DNA of 64,000 bases, from positions 23,473 through 87,472 of the forward strand of contig JAPLDI010000050.1 in assembly GCA_026391795.1 (NCBI GenBank). The letters are read 5' to 3'. The notes below the pieces were generated by a model. It did no database searches, was not told where the DNA came from, and saw only the letters and a program-made list of their open reading frames with translations. Numbering within the stretch: position 1 is the stretch's first letter; each line of letters begins with the position of its first letter. The stretch is from Bacteroidota bacterium. GTDB taxonomy: Bacteria; Bacteroidota; Bacteroidia; Bacteroidales; FEN-979. Made by a program: the position numbers and the translations under genes. Positions 33,869 through 42,854 of the stretch are shown piece by piece.

Positions 33869-35509
33869 TCAACCCGTTTTTACAAACTTTCCTGTAACAA
33901 CATCTCTTCCTGCATGTAAAGTATAAATGTAAATGCCTGGCGGGAGGTCCAGCACATTCACGTTCAGGGTATGGTCACCTGCCGGCACTGCCGTCTGAAA
34001 TGTTTCATAGATCCTGGTTCCCTGAAGGTTGTAAATATCCAGCTGAACATCAGAACTTCCCGGGAAGTCATAGGCAATCGTCAGCTGAATCCGTGCAGGA
34101 TTTGGATAAGGAAGGGAAATGATCTTCCCGGACAAATTATTTTGTATTCCCGTGGTACCGGTCACGTATTCATAGGCACCGATATCGAATCCTCCTCCCT
34201 GGGGCCGGAAATGATTCAGGTAGTCAAAGTCTACATTTTCGTTATTAACATATCCTGCATCGATCAGGGGGGATCCGGATTTCAATTCATAGCTGCCATT
34301 CACAAAACCAGCGTTGACGGTATCGGTGCTGAAATAATTGTTGCTGATGGTGACTTCAGATGAAGGATCCGAAACTTCCACGTACGATGCACTTCCTTCA
34401 AAAGCATAGTCGCCGGGGTTGATAATGGCATTGGACACGGCGAGGTTATTTGTGCTGTTAAGACTGGCGAACCTGATCCCATCGCATTTAGGGTTGATGA
34501 TATCGTTAAAGAGGATATGAAAACCTGATCCGTCAGATATATAGATCCCGAATTTCTTTTTTGACAGGTCGTTCGGGAAATAGGTACGGCCGGCATCGAT
34601 GATCAGGTTGTTAAAGATTCCATTTCCGCCCAGCCCGTGATCTTCAATGCCATCACCCTTCCCTTCGCTGATGCTGTTATTATAGCAATCGCATACTGAT
34701 CCCCCTCCAAGCAAGATGCCCGACATCTGGCCGGAAACCTCGGCCTGGCTGTCGTACATGATGATGTTTCCGTAAACCTGGCAGTCGACGGAAGCAGAGC
34801 CAACCTGGATCCCGTCCCAACCGGTTGATTTAACGATGTTGTTGTAAACCCTGACACCTGACAGGATACTCGGGAATAAAACAGTGTCCTTTCCGTTACA
34901 GTTAAATGTTTCACCCCCGTAGAACGAACTCCCGATATAGAGTCCTTCATCCCCGGTATTCTCGATATAGTTGTCGTGGATGAGCGTGTTATACTGTGTA
35001 AAATTTGTGCGTGTTGCACTGAACGAACAATCGGGATCTGTTTTGGCATAAAGCCCGGCGATCGGATCATCGGTAATCCTGATATGATCCATCTCGAAAT
35101 CCGTGCTCAGTTCACCAAAGCTGACCCCAGCCCCATTACTGACATGCTGTATATTGATTCCATAAAAATTAGCCGGATCGCCTGTCCCGGTCAACCGGAC
35201 AAATCTGCAGTTTGAAACCGCAATCCCATAATTATAACTCGTGTTTACGGTAACCTCACCTCCGTAATTCATGAAGATGATTGGTTTATCCGAACTTCCG
35301 TTGAAGTCGCGGATGCGCAGGTATTCGCGGACTCCGGATTGTATCCAGACCGTATCACCCGGCTGAACCTGGTTGAAAGGCTGAAAATCACCTTCTGCAA
35401 TATTCGTGGCAAGCCCGATCAGGAATGCAGGGGGTAGCCCTTTTGCGGTAAAGGTGAAGAATAGAGTTGTCGTAATCAATATCGTATATTCAAAAATTTT
35501 GCGTTTCAT
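33869..35509 (-). CDS. T9SS-exported right-handed beta-helix protein
   Basis: The 546-aa protein has a signal peptide (FFTFTAKG). It then has many short repeats typical of a parallel beta-helix (pectate-lyase-like/NosD-like): NYGIAVSNCRFVRLTG, NTLIHDNYIENTGDEGLYIG, GVRVYNNIVKSTGWDGIQVG, QMSGILLGGGSVCDCYNNSI, DGIEDHGLGGNGIFNNLI. A choice-of-anchor-Q-like segment (SPLIDAGYVN ... QGGGFDIGAYEY) follows, and a T9SS type A domain ends the protein (about 465-546, YPNPARIQLTIAYDF ... DLPPGIYIYTLHAGRDVVTGKFVKTG). It is possibly a polysaccharide lyase or binding protein; no catalytic residues are assigned. Confidence 0.88.
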   Translation of the reverse strand: MKRKIFEYTILITTTLFFTFTAKGLPPAFLIGLATNIAEGDFQPFNQVQPGDTVWIQSGVREYLRIRDFNGSSDKPIIFMNYGGEVTVNTSYNYGIAVSNCRFVRLTGTGDPANFYGINIQHVSNGAGVSFGELSTDFEMDHIRITDDPIAGLYAKTDPDCSFSATRTNFTQYNTLIHDNYIENTGDEGLYIGSSFYGGETFNCNGKDTVLFPSILSGVRVYNNIVKSTGWDGIQVGSASVDCQVYGNIIMYDSQAEVSGQMSGILLGGGSVCDCYNNSISEGKGDGIEDHGLGGNGIFNNLIIDAGRTYFPNDLSKKKFGIYISDGSGFHILFNDIINPKCDGIRFASLNSTNNLAVSNAIINPGDYAFEGSASYVEVSDPSSEVTISNNYFSTDTVNAGFVNGSYELKSGSPLIDAGYVNNENVDFDYLNHFRPQGGGFDIGAYEYVTGTTGIQNNLSGKIISLPYPNPARIQLTIAYDFPGSSDVQLDIYNLQGTRIYETFQTAVPAGDHTLNVNVLDLPPGIYIYTLHAGRDVVTGKFVKTG

Positions 35510-35783
35510 AATGATCGGTTTTTAAGGTTGAAAATCCGGAACCTGATTATCCACATGGGTTCCTGCATGAAACTAAATAGGTGCGCTTTTATTGTTTTTA
35601 AATAGCACCAGTAAAGTTAATTGTCACGACGGAAAACCATTATCGTTCATCAAAGGTGAAACCGGTTCAACATTCCTGTGTTATACATCTGTAGGAAAAA
35701 GTTACAAATTTCACATGTTTGGATGTATGCAGGATGGAGACAAGAAGCTGGATGCTGGATGCTGGATGTGTGTGAATAGGGTC

Positions 35784-35806
35784 GGGGCGGGTTCTGAACC
35801 CGCCCC
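35784..35806. repeat. GC-rich palindromic element, copy 2
   Basis: GGGGCGGGTT-CTG-AACCCGCCCC is identical to the core of the element at 33724-33760, 2 kb away on the other side of the beta-helix gene. The outer stem has diverged. Confidence 0.85.
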
Positions 35807-35842
35807 TTTCAGCGTAACCAATACGCTGAAATTCGGAACGAT

Positions 35843-36064
35843 AGAATAAAAGGAAATTACAACAGTATGACCCCGTCGGGGTCCAGATATTTATAGAATA
35901 AAAGGAAATTACAACATTATGACCCCGTAGGGGTCAGATATTTATAGAATAAAAGGAAATTACAACAGTATGACCCCGTAGGGGTCAGATATTTATAGAA
36001 TAAAAGGAAATTACAACAGTATGACCCCGTAGGGGTCAGATATCTATAGAATAAAAGGAAATTA
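35843..36064. repeat. 51-bp tandem array, 4.3 copies
   Basis: Units start at 35843, 35895, 35946 and 35997 (52, 51, 51, 51 bp), with a partial fifth at 36048. Each unit is AT-rich with a central palindrome GACCCC-GTA-GGGGTC. The copies are nearly identical; the first reads CGTCGGGGTCC, the second has CATTATG for CAGTATG. A 30-bp direct repeat flanks the array. Because the period is 51, the minus strand reads 17-residue repeats without stops. Confidence 0.92.
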
Positions 36065-36124
36065 GGATACTGGATGCTGGATGCTGGATGTGTGTGAATT
36101 GGGTTTTGGGATTTGGGTGTGGGG

Positions 36125-37450
36125 TTACCTGGTTTTTGGTTTCGAAAGGTAATACACAACCAATCCTGCTGCGGTGATGGCAATACCGGCAAGGGATTCG
36201 TGGGGTTTGTAGATAAAACCGTAAACCAGGATCCAGGTATTGACCACAAGGAAAAAGCCGGGCAGGTAAGGATAACCGAAGGCCCGGAAAAAGGTTTCGT
36301 TCTTCTTCTGCCGAAACCGCGTAATAAAGACACCGAGCACAGAGAGGAAGGTAAAAAGGTTCAGGGTAAATCCGACAAAAATAATCACCTGCTCAAAAGT
36401 GGAAGTAAGGATAAACAGGATGGAGATGAAACTCTGAAAGAAGATTGCAATGTAGGGAACATCATGCCGCTTGTGCGAAAGCCATCTCAGCGGACGGTAA
36501 TCCTCCCCTATCGCATTATAGACCCTCGGCCCCACAATGATCATTGAGCTGACGGAAGAGATCAGCAGGAACGAAATGATCAGCCCGATGATTGTTCCTG
36601 CCGCATGGCCGAGGATCTTCTGCGTAAAGATGTACCCGATCTCGATCTTTCCGGCCAGGTCGGGGATCGGAACGGCAAAGAGGAAAATAAAATTGATCAT
36701 CATATAGAGAACTACAACGATGGCGGTACCTGTGATCAGGCTTCGGGGTGTGTTCTTCAGGGGATCTTTGATCTCACTGAGGATGTAGGCGGCAGCATTC
36801 CATCCCGAATAGGAATAGGAAACAAAATACATGGAGATGGCAAATGCCGGGCTGATGATGTCTTTCCATGCTTTTTTGTCGGGAAGGAAACCGATGTTTG
36901 AACTTTTTCCATAGGTAAGTCCAAGAATGAACAGGAGAATGATAAAGGAGATCTTGACGATCGTCATGATGTTCTGGAAGACGGCGCCTGCATGTTTGCT
37001 GGTACCGTGAAGAAGTGAGAGGAAGAGAACCAGAAGGATGGAAAGCATCACCGGCAGGTTCATCTGTCCCATGAACTCCGGGAAATAGGGTTTCAGGTCG
37101 AGGGCGCTGGAAAAATATTTCCCGAAGGCGATGGCAGCTGCAGCAACCGGGGCGGCAAAGCCTACCGTAATGGATATCCAGCCGGCCAGGAAGCCGAGTC
37201 CGGGATGATAGATCTTTGAAAGAAAATTGTATTCACCGCCGGAACGGGGATAGAGGACGCTGAGCTCTGAATAGGCAAAAGCACCGCAGAGTGCAACAAC
37301 TCCACCAAGCAGCCAGAGCATCAGCAACGCGAAGCCCGAAGTAATACCCATCACCTGGAAGCCCAGGCTGGTGAATACCCCTGTGCCGATCATGTTGGCT
37401 ACCACAACCGACGTTGCTGTTATCAGGCTGAAATTACTCTTCGACGGCAC
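36125..37450 (-). CDS. APC-superfamily amino acid permease
   Basis: The 441-aa membrane protein has about twelve helices and the APC fold motif in TM1 (NMIGTGVFTSLG). Other family segments are FAYSELSVLYPRSGGEYNFL, FVSYSYSGWNAAAYILSEIKDPLKNTPRSLI and GEDYRPLRWLSHKR. It transports an amino acid or related solute by proton- or antiport-coupled mechanism. The substrate is unknown. It lies 2 bp downstream of the 394-aa lipoprotein gene, so the two are probably co-expressed. Confidence 0.93.
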   Translation of the reverse strand: MPSKSNFSLITATSVVVANMIGTGVFTSLGFQVMGITSGFALLMLWLLGGVVALCGAFAYSELSVLYPRSGGEYNFLSKIYHPGLGFLAGWISITVGFAAPVAAAAIAFGKYFSSALDLKPYFPEFMGQMNLPVMLSILLVLFLSLLHGTSKHAGAVFQNIMTIVKISFIILLFILGLTYGKSSNIGFLPDKKAWKDIISPAFAISMYFVSYSYSGWNAAAYILSEIKDPLKNTPRSLITGTAIVVVLYMMINFIFLFAVPIPDLAGKIEIGYIFTQKILGHAAGTIIGLIISFLLISSVSSMIIVGPRVYNAIGEDYRPLRWLSHKRHDVPYIAIFFQSFISILFILTSTFEQVIIFVGFTLNLFTFLSVLGVFITRFRQKKNETFFRAFGYPYLPGFFLVVNTWILVYGFIYKPHESLAGIAITAAGLVVYYLSKPKTR

Positions 37451-37452
37451 GT

Positions 37453-38637
37453 TCAGTTTTTCTTTTTAGCGAACAGCAGGTTGGTTTCATTGAACTTTAC
37501 ATTGTACCCAATCCGGAACGGGACCGCATGCTTTGTTTCCTGTTTTTTGTAGGCAGCCTCAAGGTCGGGCTGGAATTTGAACTTGAACAGATCGATGGTC
37601 TGGGTATAATCCCCAAAAAGTTTTACGCTCCACGTGGCATGCTTGAAATACCGGTAGGGAATTCCTGAATCATCCTGGAGTATGGCAGAAGAGTGATCAA
37701 GAAGATAATTCCTCATCAGATGGAAATCAGAAAGGAACATCAGGTAAGAGGCAGCTTTCAGGAAACAGACCTGGCTGCTGAAAGAACCGGCAAACAGAAG
37801 AAATTCAGGATGTTTTCTTAGGTTCTGATCAGAAAGATCATACGAGAGATAATAGAGAACCTGCTGTTTTTTACGAGTGGTATCAACAAAGGAGACCCTG
37901 ACCCCGATTGTGGATGTGTCCTGCCGGCAGGGAACAATTCCGCCGTTCCTGTCGAGGTTGAAATAGGTGATCCCGGTGAGATGGTGCCCTGATTTGCGAA
38001 TGTAAAAGACAATAAGCGGCAGGGTGCCGTCGAGCGATTGCTGGTTGAGATCCTTTTCCATGCTTTTAGTACGGAAGAAGCCCAGGTGGTTAGAATAGTA
38101 AAGTGCCGATCGTATCTTTTCAAGATAGGTAAGGAAATCATTTTTTTGCATCGTATCGCAGCGATGAAGCTTGCCAACCGGCTCCAGTCCGACCAGGATA
38201 TAATTCCCGGCATCCGGGAAGAATGCATTGGCATAGAGAAAATCGGCACCGGCGAAGGGATAAAACAGAGTCGGGGTGGCGGAAGTCACACTATCAATAT
38301 TTTTTGCTCTCCAGCGGGCAATGGGTCCTGTCTTGTTTTTTTCGACCAGTTTCCAGTCGCTGCTGATCTGTTCCTGGTAACGGATCCAGCTCTTTTCTTT
38401 CGTCAGCTCCCTGCAAAGATTTACCGGTGGAATGCCTGAAATTACTGAAGCCAGGTCATCCATAAGCGTATCAGTCACAGTACCTGGCAATTTTGGCTTC
38501 ACAGCCACAGAATCATCAGACATAGTATCTCCGGTGTTCTGTGATGCCTGGTTCTGCGTACAGGAAATGAGAAGAATGGTTGCTGCCATGAGTAACCTGC
38601 GGGCAGGAATCCGGAATTTAATTATGCAATCAAACAT
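37453..38637 (-). CDS. Lipoprotein of unknown function, paired with the permease
   Basis: The 394-aa protein has a lipobox (LLISC) after a positively charged n-region. Met17 (codon ending at 38589) would be an alternative start. The mature part has no domain I recognise. It contains mixed alpha/beta segments such as TPTLFYPFAGADFLYANAFFPD, YILVGLEPVGKLHRCD, VFYIRKSGHHLTGITYFNLD and VRVSFVDTTRKKQQVLYYLSYDLSD. It resembles conserved hypothetical lipoproteins of Bacteroidota. It is transcribed from a TACTTTTG element at 38658-38665 and followed closely by the APC permease, suggesting a role in uptake or cell-surface handling of a solute. Confidence 0.8.
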   Translation of the reverse strand: MFDCIIKFRIPARRLLMAATILLISCTQNQASQNTGDTMSDDSVAVKPKLPGTVTDTLMDDLASVISGIPPVNLCRELTKEKSWIRYQEQISSDWKLVEKNKTGPIARWRAKNIDSVTSATPTLFYPFAGADFLYANAFFPDAGNYILVGLEPVGKLHRCDTMQKNDFLTYLEKIRSALYYSNHLGFFRTKSMEKDLNQQSLDGTLPLIVFYIRKSGHHLTGITYFNLDRNGGIVPCRQDTSTIGVRVSFVDTTRKKQQVLYYLSYDLSDQNLRKHPEFLLFAGSFSSQVCFLKAASYLMFLSDFHLMRNYLLDHSSAILQDDSGIPYRYFKHATWSVKLFGDYTQTIDLFKFKFQPDLEAAYKKQETKHAVPFRIGYNVKFNETNLLFAKKKN

Positions 38638-38657
38638 AGCCTGGATGAAATGATCGG

Positions 38658-38665
38658 CAAAAGTA
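38658..38665 (-). promoter_or_regulatory. -7 element TACTTTTG for the lipoprotein-permease operon
   Basis: CAAAAGTA on the plus strand reads TACTTTTG toward the lipoprotein gene, 20 bp before its start. A -33 TTTG at the right spacing is not obvious. Confidence 0.5.
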
Positions 38666-38768
38666 AAACAAATCCGGGTGCAACACTGTTCTGCGTTAAA
38701 AATTCCTAAATGTTCCCCTGAAAGTGCGTTCGTTTGGATTAAAATGCGTTTTTTTGCACATTAATTAA

Positions 38769-40088
38769 ATGCTGATGTACAAAAAGAGTATCCTGATCCT
38801 TTTCTTTTTCCTCCTGACTGTTGCGGGCATATCGCGTGGCCATCTGAATATTGACTCCATTTTTTTCAATCCATCCTACTACCAGTTACGCCTCGATTCC
38901 CTCTATCTCGGACAATACCGCCAGGCGCTGAAAGGTCATGAACAGGAAAATAGCCAGATGCTTGCCACCGCCCTGCCGGGTCTCCGTTCACTGACAGAAA
39001 ACCAGATCACGCAACAGGTCAGTGAGATGAATTCAGTGATCCGGGTGGGATACACTCCGAAAGTAAGGGAGTTCATCGATGTCTTCCTGTTTAAGAAACC
39101 GGAAGCATCCTGCCTGCTGCTAACGCTGGCCAATCATTATGTTCCGCTGTTCCAGTCGATCTTTGATAAATATAACATCCCTCATGAACTTGCCTACCTT
39201 CCTTCGGTGATCTCCGCTTTCAACCCCGGTGCTTCGTCCATGTATGGTTCATCCGGGATCTGGAACATTATGTACATCAGCGGAAAACTTTACAAACTGG
39301 AGATCAATTCCATGGTGGATGAACGCAGGAATTATGAGAAGTCGACCGATGCAGCTGCAAGGCAGTTCAGGGATTTCTTTGCGATCTACCAGGACTGGAC
39401 ACTCGCCCTCACAGCTTACATCGTGGGTCCTGCTGTCGTGAATAAGGCAATCCGGAGGGCCAATGGCAAAACCGATTTCTGGAGCCTTTACCCCTTCCTG
39501 CCTTCGGAGACCCGTGATTATCTTCCTGCATACATGGCGATGACCTATTTTGTAAACTATCATAACCAGTTCAACCTGAAACCCCTTCAGGCCGATCTTC
39601 CCTTTGCAACCGATACGGTTTGCATCCGGAAAGAGCTTCACTTGCGGCAGGTCTCAAAGGTTCTGGATATCCCGATGCCCGTGCTGAGAGACCTGAATAC
39701 GCAATACAAACACGACATCCTTCCGGCCGGTCCGAAGATCTGTATCCTTAACCTGCCCGTTAGTTATGGTGACAAATTCCGCCTTCTCAAAGACTCGATC
39801 TTCCGGTATAAAGATTCTGTGATCCTTGCTTCCCGTCAAAGCACGATCACTTTTCCGATGGCAACCTTTACCCATGATGAGTCGAGGTCAGGATCCGGAA
39901 AGAACCAGGTGTACCATACCGTCAGATCAGGCGAAACCCTGGGTTCAATTTCGGCAAAGTACCATGTCACGGTTGCCGATATCAAATCGTGGAACCACAT
40001 GAAATCGACAACCCTGAGGGTCGGACAGCAGCTTCTGCTCTATACCTCTGCAAAGGCAGGCAGTCATCCTTCTTCCATGAATAAATAA
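38769..40088 (+). CDS. Lytic transglycosylase-like LysM protein lacking the catalytic Glu
   Basis: The 439-aa exported protein has the MltD layout: signal peptide, SLT-like domain (about 105-260) and a LysM domain near the C-terminus (about 380-425; YHTVRSGETLGSISAKYHVT). In active MltD-type enzymes the motif is LPxxES; here it reads LPSVIS, with Ile148 at the Glu position. The later YNAG motif is TAYIVGP. Substrate-groove residues (FNPGASSMYGSSGIWNIM) are retained. I infer a peptidoglycan-binding pseudoenzyme or scaffold. It is the first gene of a co-directional run with two SGNH hydrolases, an MBOAT acyltransferase and a phosphoesterase, 56 bp upstream of the first of these. Confidence 0.88.
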   Translation: MLMYKKSILILFFFLLTVAGISRGHLNIDSIFFNPSYYQLRLDSLYLGQYRQALKGHEQENSQMLATALPGLRSLTENQITQQVSEMNSVIRVGYTPKVREFIDVFLFKKPEASCLLLTLANHYVPLFQSIFDKYNIPHELAYLPSVISAFNPGASSMYGSSGIWNIMYISGKLYKLEINSMVDERRNYEKSTDAAARQFRDFFAIYQDWTLALTAYIVGPAVVNKAIRRANGKTDFWSLYPFLPSETRDYLPAYMAMTYFVNYHNQFNLKPLQADLPFATDTVCIRKELHLRQVSKVLDIPMPVLRDLNTQYKHDILPAGPKICILNLPVSYGDKFRLLKDSIFRYKDSVILASRQSTITFPMATFTHDESRSGSGKNQVYHTVRSGETLGSISAKYHVTVADIKSWNHMKSTTLRVGQQLLLYTSAKAGSHPSSMNK

Positions 40089-40144
40089 AAAGAAATTTAC
40101 TGACCACTGCCAGTTTTGCCATCCTTAACCGTTTCTGACGCGTA

Positions 40145-41596
40145 ATGAAACCGATCCGAATCTTTCTCCTCCTGCTGATCGTTTTTCTTTTTTTTGGAAT
40201 GGTTTCAATTCTCACCCCCGACCGTGACCTGTCAATTGCAAAAGGCTTTTCTGTCAGGTTCCCTTCGCTGAAAAGAGTGCTCAAACCGGCGGATATTGAA
40301 TATGCCAATATTGCCTCCGTCCTGCAACAGAAGCGATCGGATACGGATTCCCTGGTCAGGATGGCAAAAACCGATACCCTGAAGAGACCGGATTCATCAA
40401 CTGTCAAACTGGTTTCCCAGCCCCTTGATTACCCCGCCGACGATAAAAGCGTTCTATATCCCTTTTTCCGGGAGCTTGATAAGTCACTTGTCAGCAACGA
40501 ATGCATCCATATTCTTCATTACGGAGATTCACAGCTTGAAGGCGACAGGATCACTGACTACCTCAGGTCCAGGTTTCAGGCAGAATTTGGCGGATCCGGC
40601 CCGGGGATCTTACCACTTGGCGAAGAGGCGTACCGTCTTGCTATCCTCTCATCAGTCTCAGGAAACTGGGAGAAGCACAACCTGATGGGCACACGGTACA
40701 AGAACCAGGGATCGCATCCCTACGGTCCTTTAGGAAGCTATTTTCGATTTGCCTCCGCCCCGGAGGATTCGACAGCCGCGATTCAAAAACCGCTGGAGGC
40801 ATGGATCACGTTCAGGGGGAAAGGGATCTCGGGTGCAAAAACCGATCTGTACCAGCGATGCAGAATCTTTTACGAAAACTATCAACAGCCGGTAAAGGTC
40901 AGTTTTTATAATGGAGATGTCAGACTCAAGACCGATACGCTGCTCCCTTCCCGTTCACTGAAAGAATGTGATCTGGCTTTTCCCGATCCCCCGACAAGCC
41001 TGACCATCCGTTTCACCGGGACCGGCAGTCCTGATTTTTACGGGATCTGCCTCGACAGCCCGTCGGGGATCTCCGTTGATAACATTCCCATCCGGGGAAG
41101 TTCAGGACTGGAGTTCACCCGTATGAATCCCTCGCTGCTTACGGAGATGTACAGGATCCTGAATGTAAAACTCCTGATCCTCCAGTTCGGAGTGAATGTC
41201 GTCCCCGGCGATCTCGATGATTATACCTATTATGAAAATGGCCTCTATTCCCAGATCTGCCAGCTGAAGAAACTCAATCCGGGCCTCTGTATCATTGTGA
41301 TCGGCGTTTCGGATGCATCGCGGAAAAATGGTGATCTATACGAAACCTATCCCTGTGTGGAGAAGATCCTGAATGCACAAAAGAGAGCTGCGCTTAAATC
41401 GGGTTGCGTATTTTGGAACCTCTACGAAGCGATGGGAGGAAAGAATTCGATGCCGAGCTGGGTTTTTGCAAAGGAACCCCTTGCATCTACTGATTTTCTT
41501 CATTTCAACTACACGGGTGCCAGGATCGTCGGGAAGATGTTTTATTCTGCATTTATCAATGATTACAATGAATATATCCTGACAAAAACGCAATGA
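40145..41596 (+). CDS. SGNH-hydrolase-like membrane-anchored acyltransferase/esterase, first copy
   Basis: The 483-aa protein has an N-terminal membrane anchor (IRIFLLLLIVFLFFGMV) and an SGNH/GDSL domain. Block I is LHYGDSQLEGD (Ser129), block III is LQFGVNVV (the Gly-x-Asn pair), and block V is TDFLHFN (Asp450, His453). Between blocks I and III is a beta-sandwich insertion of about 200 residues. With an adjacent MBOAT protein this matches PatB/AlgX-type O-acetyltransferases or esterases acting outside the inner membrane. The stop overlaps the next gene by 4 bp (ATGA). The acceptor glycan is unknown. Confidence 0.85.
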   Translation: MKPIRIFLLLLIVFLFFGMVSILTPDRDLSIAKGFSVRFPSLKRVLKPADIEYANIASVLQQKRSDTDSLVRMAKTDTLKRPDSSTVKLVSQPLDYPADDKSVLYPFFRELDKSLVSNECIHILHYGDSQLEGDRITDYLRSRFQAEFGGSGPGILPLGEEAYRLAILSSVSGNWEKHNLMGTRYKNQGSHPYGPLGSYFRFASAPEDSTAAIQKPLEAWITFRGKGISGAKTDLYQRCRIFYENYQQPVKVSFYNGDVRLKTDTLLPSRSLKECDLAFPDPPTSLTIRFTGTGSPDFYGICLDSPSGISVDNIPIRGSSGLEFTRMNPSLLTEMYRILNVKLLILQFGVNVVPGDLDDYTYYENGLYSQICQLKKLNPGLCIIVIGVSDASRKNGDLYETYPCVEKILNAQKRAALKSGCVFWNLYEAMGGKNSMPSWVFAKEPLASTDFLHFNYTGARIVGKMFYSAFINDYNEYILTKTQ

Positions 41597-42849
41597 CGTC
41601 CAAACTTCTCAGGATCCTGTTGTCCCTTGCTTTTATTCTGGTAACGGTTACCTCGTTTGCCCAGTGGACAGTTACTTTGCCTTCGGGGATCAGGGTAGAT
41701 GAAAACCTCAATAACCGGTTTCTTTTTTGCGGGAATTCGGCAAAAACCTATGAAACGCTGTTCCGGTCGATGGACGACCTAGTTCTCAGGGGCGAAGGAA
41801 TCGTCAGCATCATTCAGATCGGTGATTCGCACATCCAGGCAGGGTTTCTTCCGGAACAGATGCGGAAAAACTTCGCTTCTTTCATCTCTGCCGGATGTGG
41901 CGCACGCGGACTTATCTTTCCATACCGGATCGCAAAGACCAACAACCCTTCCGATTATTTTGTAAAATTTTCAGGGAAATGGGAAAACTGCCGCAATGTG
42001 GAGACCAATAAGAGCTGCATACTCGGCCTTACCGGGATCCTGAGCAAAACGCGTGATTCACTTGCTGAGATGACATTCCATTTCCGGGAGAATGCCACAT
42101 TCAGGGACTTTGACTTTATCCGGATCTTTCATGAAACATTGGATACAAGTTTCAGGTTGGATTTTCCCGGGCTTGAAGGCAGGTACAGGGTACTTTATCC
42201 GTTGCAAACCGGGTATACAGATGTCAGGTTTGATTCTGTCATCAGTGATTCCCTGAGGATCAGGATAATCAAAAAAGACACTTCTGCCGCCTGTTTTACG
42301 CTCTATGGGATCGATTTCGAAGATCGGGAGGCAGGCGTCGTTTATTCTGCTGCCGGTATCAACGGGGCCGAAGTCACCTCCTATCTGCGGTGTGATCTGT
42401 TGAAAGATCAGCTCAGTAAAATGAATCCCGGCTGGGTCATCCTTTCACTGGGTACCAACGATGCCTATCCCCTGAACTTTAAAAAAGAGGAATTCATTGA
42501 CAATTATGTTTCGCTGGTGAAGCTCATCCGGGATGCTCATCCGGGCGTACCGGTTCTTTTAACGGTTCCCGGCGACAGCTACCGCAAGCGCAGGTATGAC
42601 AACCTCAACCTGGTGGCAGCCCGTGAAGCAATTTTCGAAGTGGCGACGAAAACCGACTGTGCCGTCTGGGATTTTTACACGCTTATGGGTGGCCCCAAGT
42701 CTATCATGCAATGGTACAAGGCGGGACTCGTTGCCCGTGACAAGCTGCATTTCGACAAACAGGGATACCTGATCCAGGCTGACCTTCTCTTCGGAGCCTT
42801 CGTGAACGCATATTCTTCCTTTATCGATCAGTTGAACGCAACAGAGTAG
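41593..42849 (+). CDS. SGNH-hydrolase-like exported acyltransferase/esterase, second copy
   Basis: This 418-aa protein has a signal peptide (SFAQW) and a complete SGNH set: IQIGDSHIQAG (Ser79), LGTNDAYP (Gly-x-Asn-Asp) and ARDKLHFDKQGY (Asp383, His386). The insertion between block I and III carries a beta-sandwich as in the first copy. The two are distant paralogues. The start ATG overlaps the previous stop (ATGA), and the MBOAT gene follows 5 bp later, so all three are translationally coupled. The likely job is transferring an acyl group to a glycan or removing it. Confidence 0.86.
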   Translation: MTSKLLRILLSLAFILVTVTSFAQWTVTLPSGIRVDENLNNRFLFCGNSAKTYETLFRSMDDLVLRGEGIVSIIQIGDSHIQAGFLPEQMRKNFASFISAGCGARGLIFPYRIAKTNNPSDYFVKFSGKWENCRNVETNKSCILGLTGILSKTRDSLAEMTFHFRENATFRDFDFIRIFHETLDTSFRLDFPGLEGRYRVLYPLQTGYTDVRFDSVISDSLRIRIIKKDTSAACFTLYGIDFEDREAGVVYSAAGINGAEVTSYLRCDLLKDQLSKMNPGWVILSLGTNDAYPLNFKKEEFIDNYVSLVKLIRDAHPGVPVLLTVPGDSYRKRRYDNLNLVAAREAIFEVATKTDCAVWDFYTLMGGPKSIMQWYKAGLVARDKLHFDKQGYLIQADLLFGAFVNAYSSFIDQLNATE

Positions 42850-42854
42850 AACGG

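Larger units (their letters stand above)
35510..36124. other. 615-bp gene-free repeat region
   Basis: No convincing gene is present. The region holds the palindrome at 35784-35806, a 30-bp direct duplication (35748-35777 and 36070-36099) flanking a 51-bp tandem array, and low-complexity GGG/TTTGGG sequence at 36100-36124. Short frames through it (for example 35592-35849 plus and 35917-36333 minus) are built from repeats and are not accepted as genes. Confidence 0.7.

Noticed and set aside
35592..35849. Plus-strand frame of 85 codons
   Set aside because: It reads through the GC-rich palindrome and low-complexity repeats, has no RBS, promoter or domain, and ends in the tandem array.
35843..36064. 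CRISPR array
   Set aside because: The 51-bp units are contiguous and nearly identical, with no variable spacers, and no cas genes are present.
35917..36333. Minus-strand 138-codon frame with 17-residue repeats
   Set aside because: The repeats come from the 51-bp array (a multiple of three) and its other half overlaps the permease gene out of frame.
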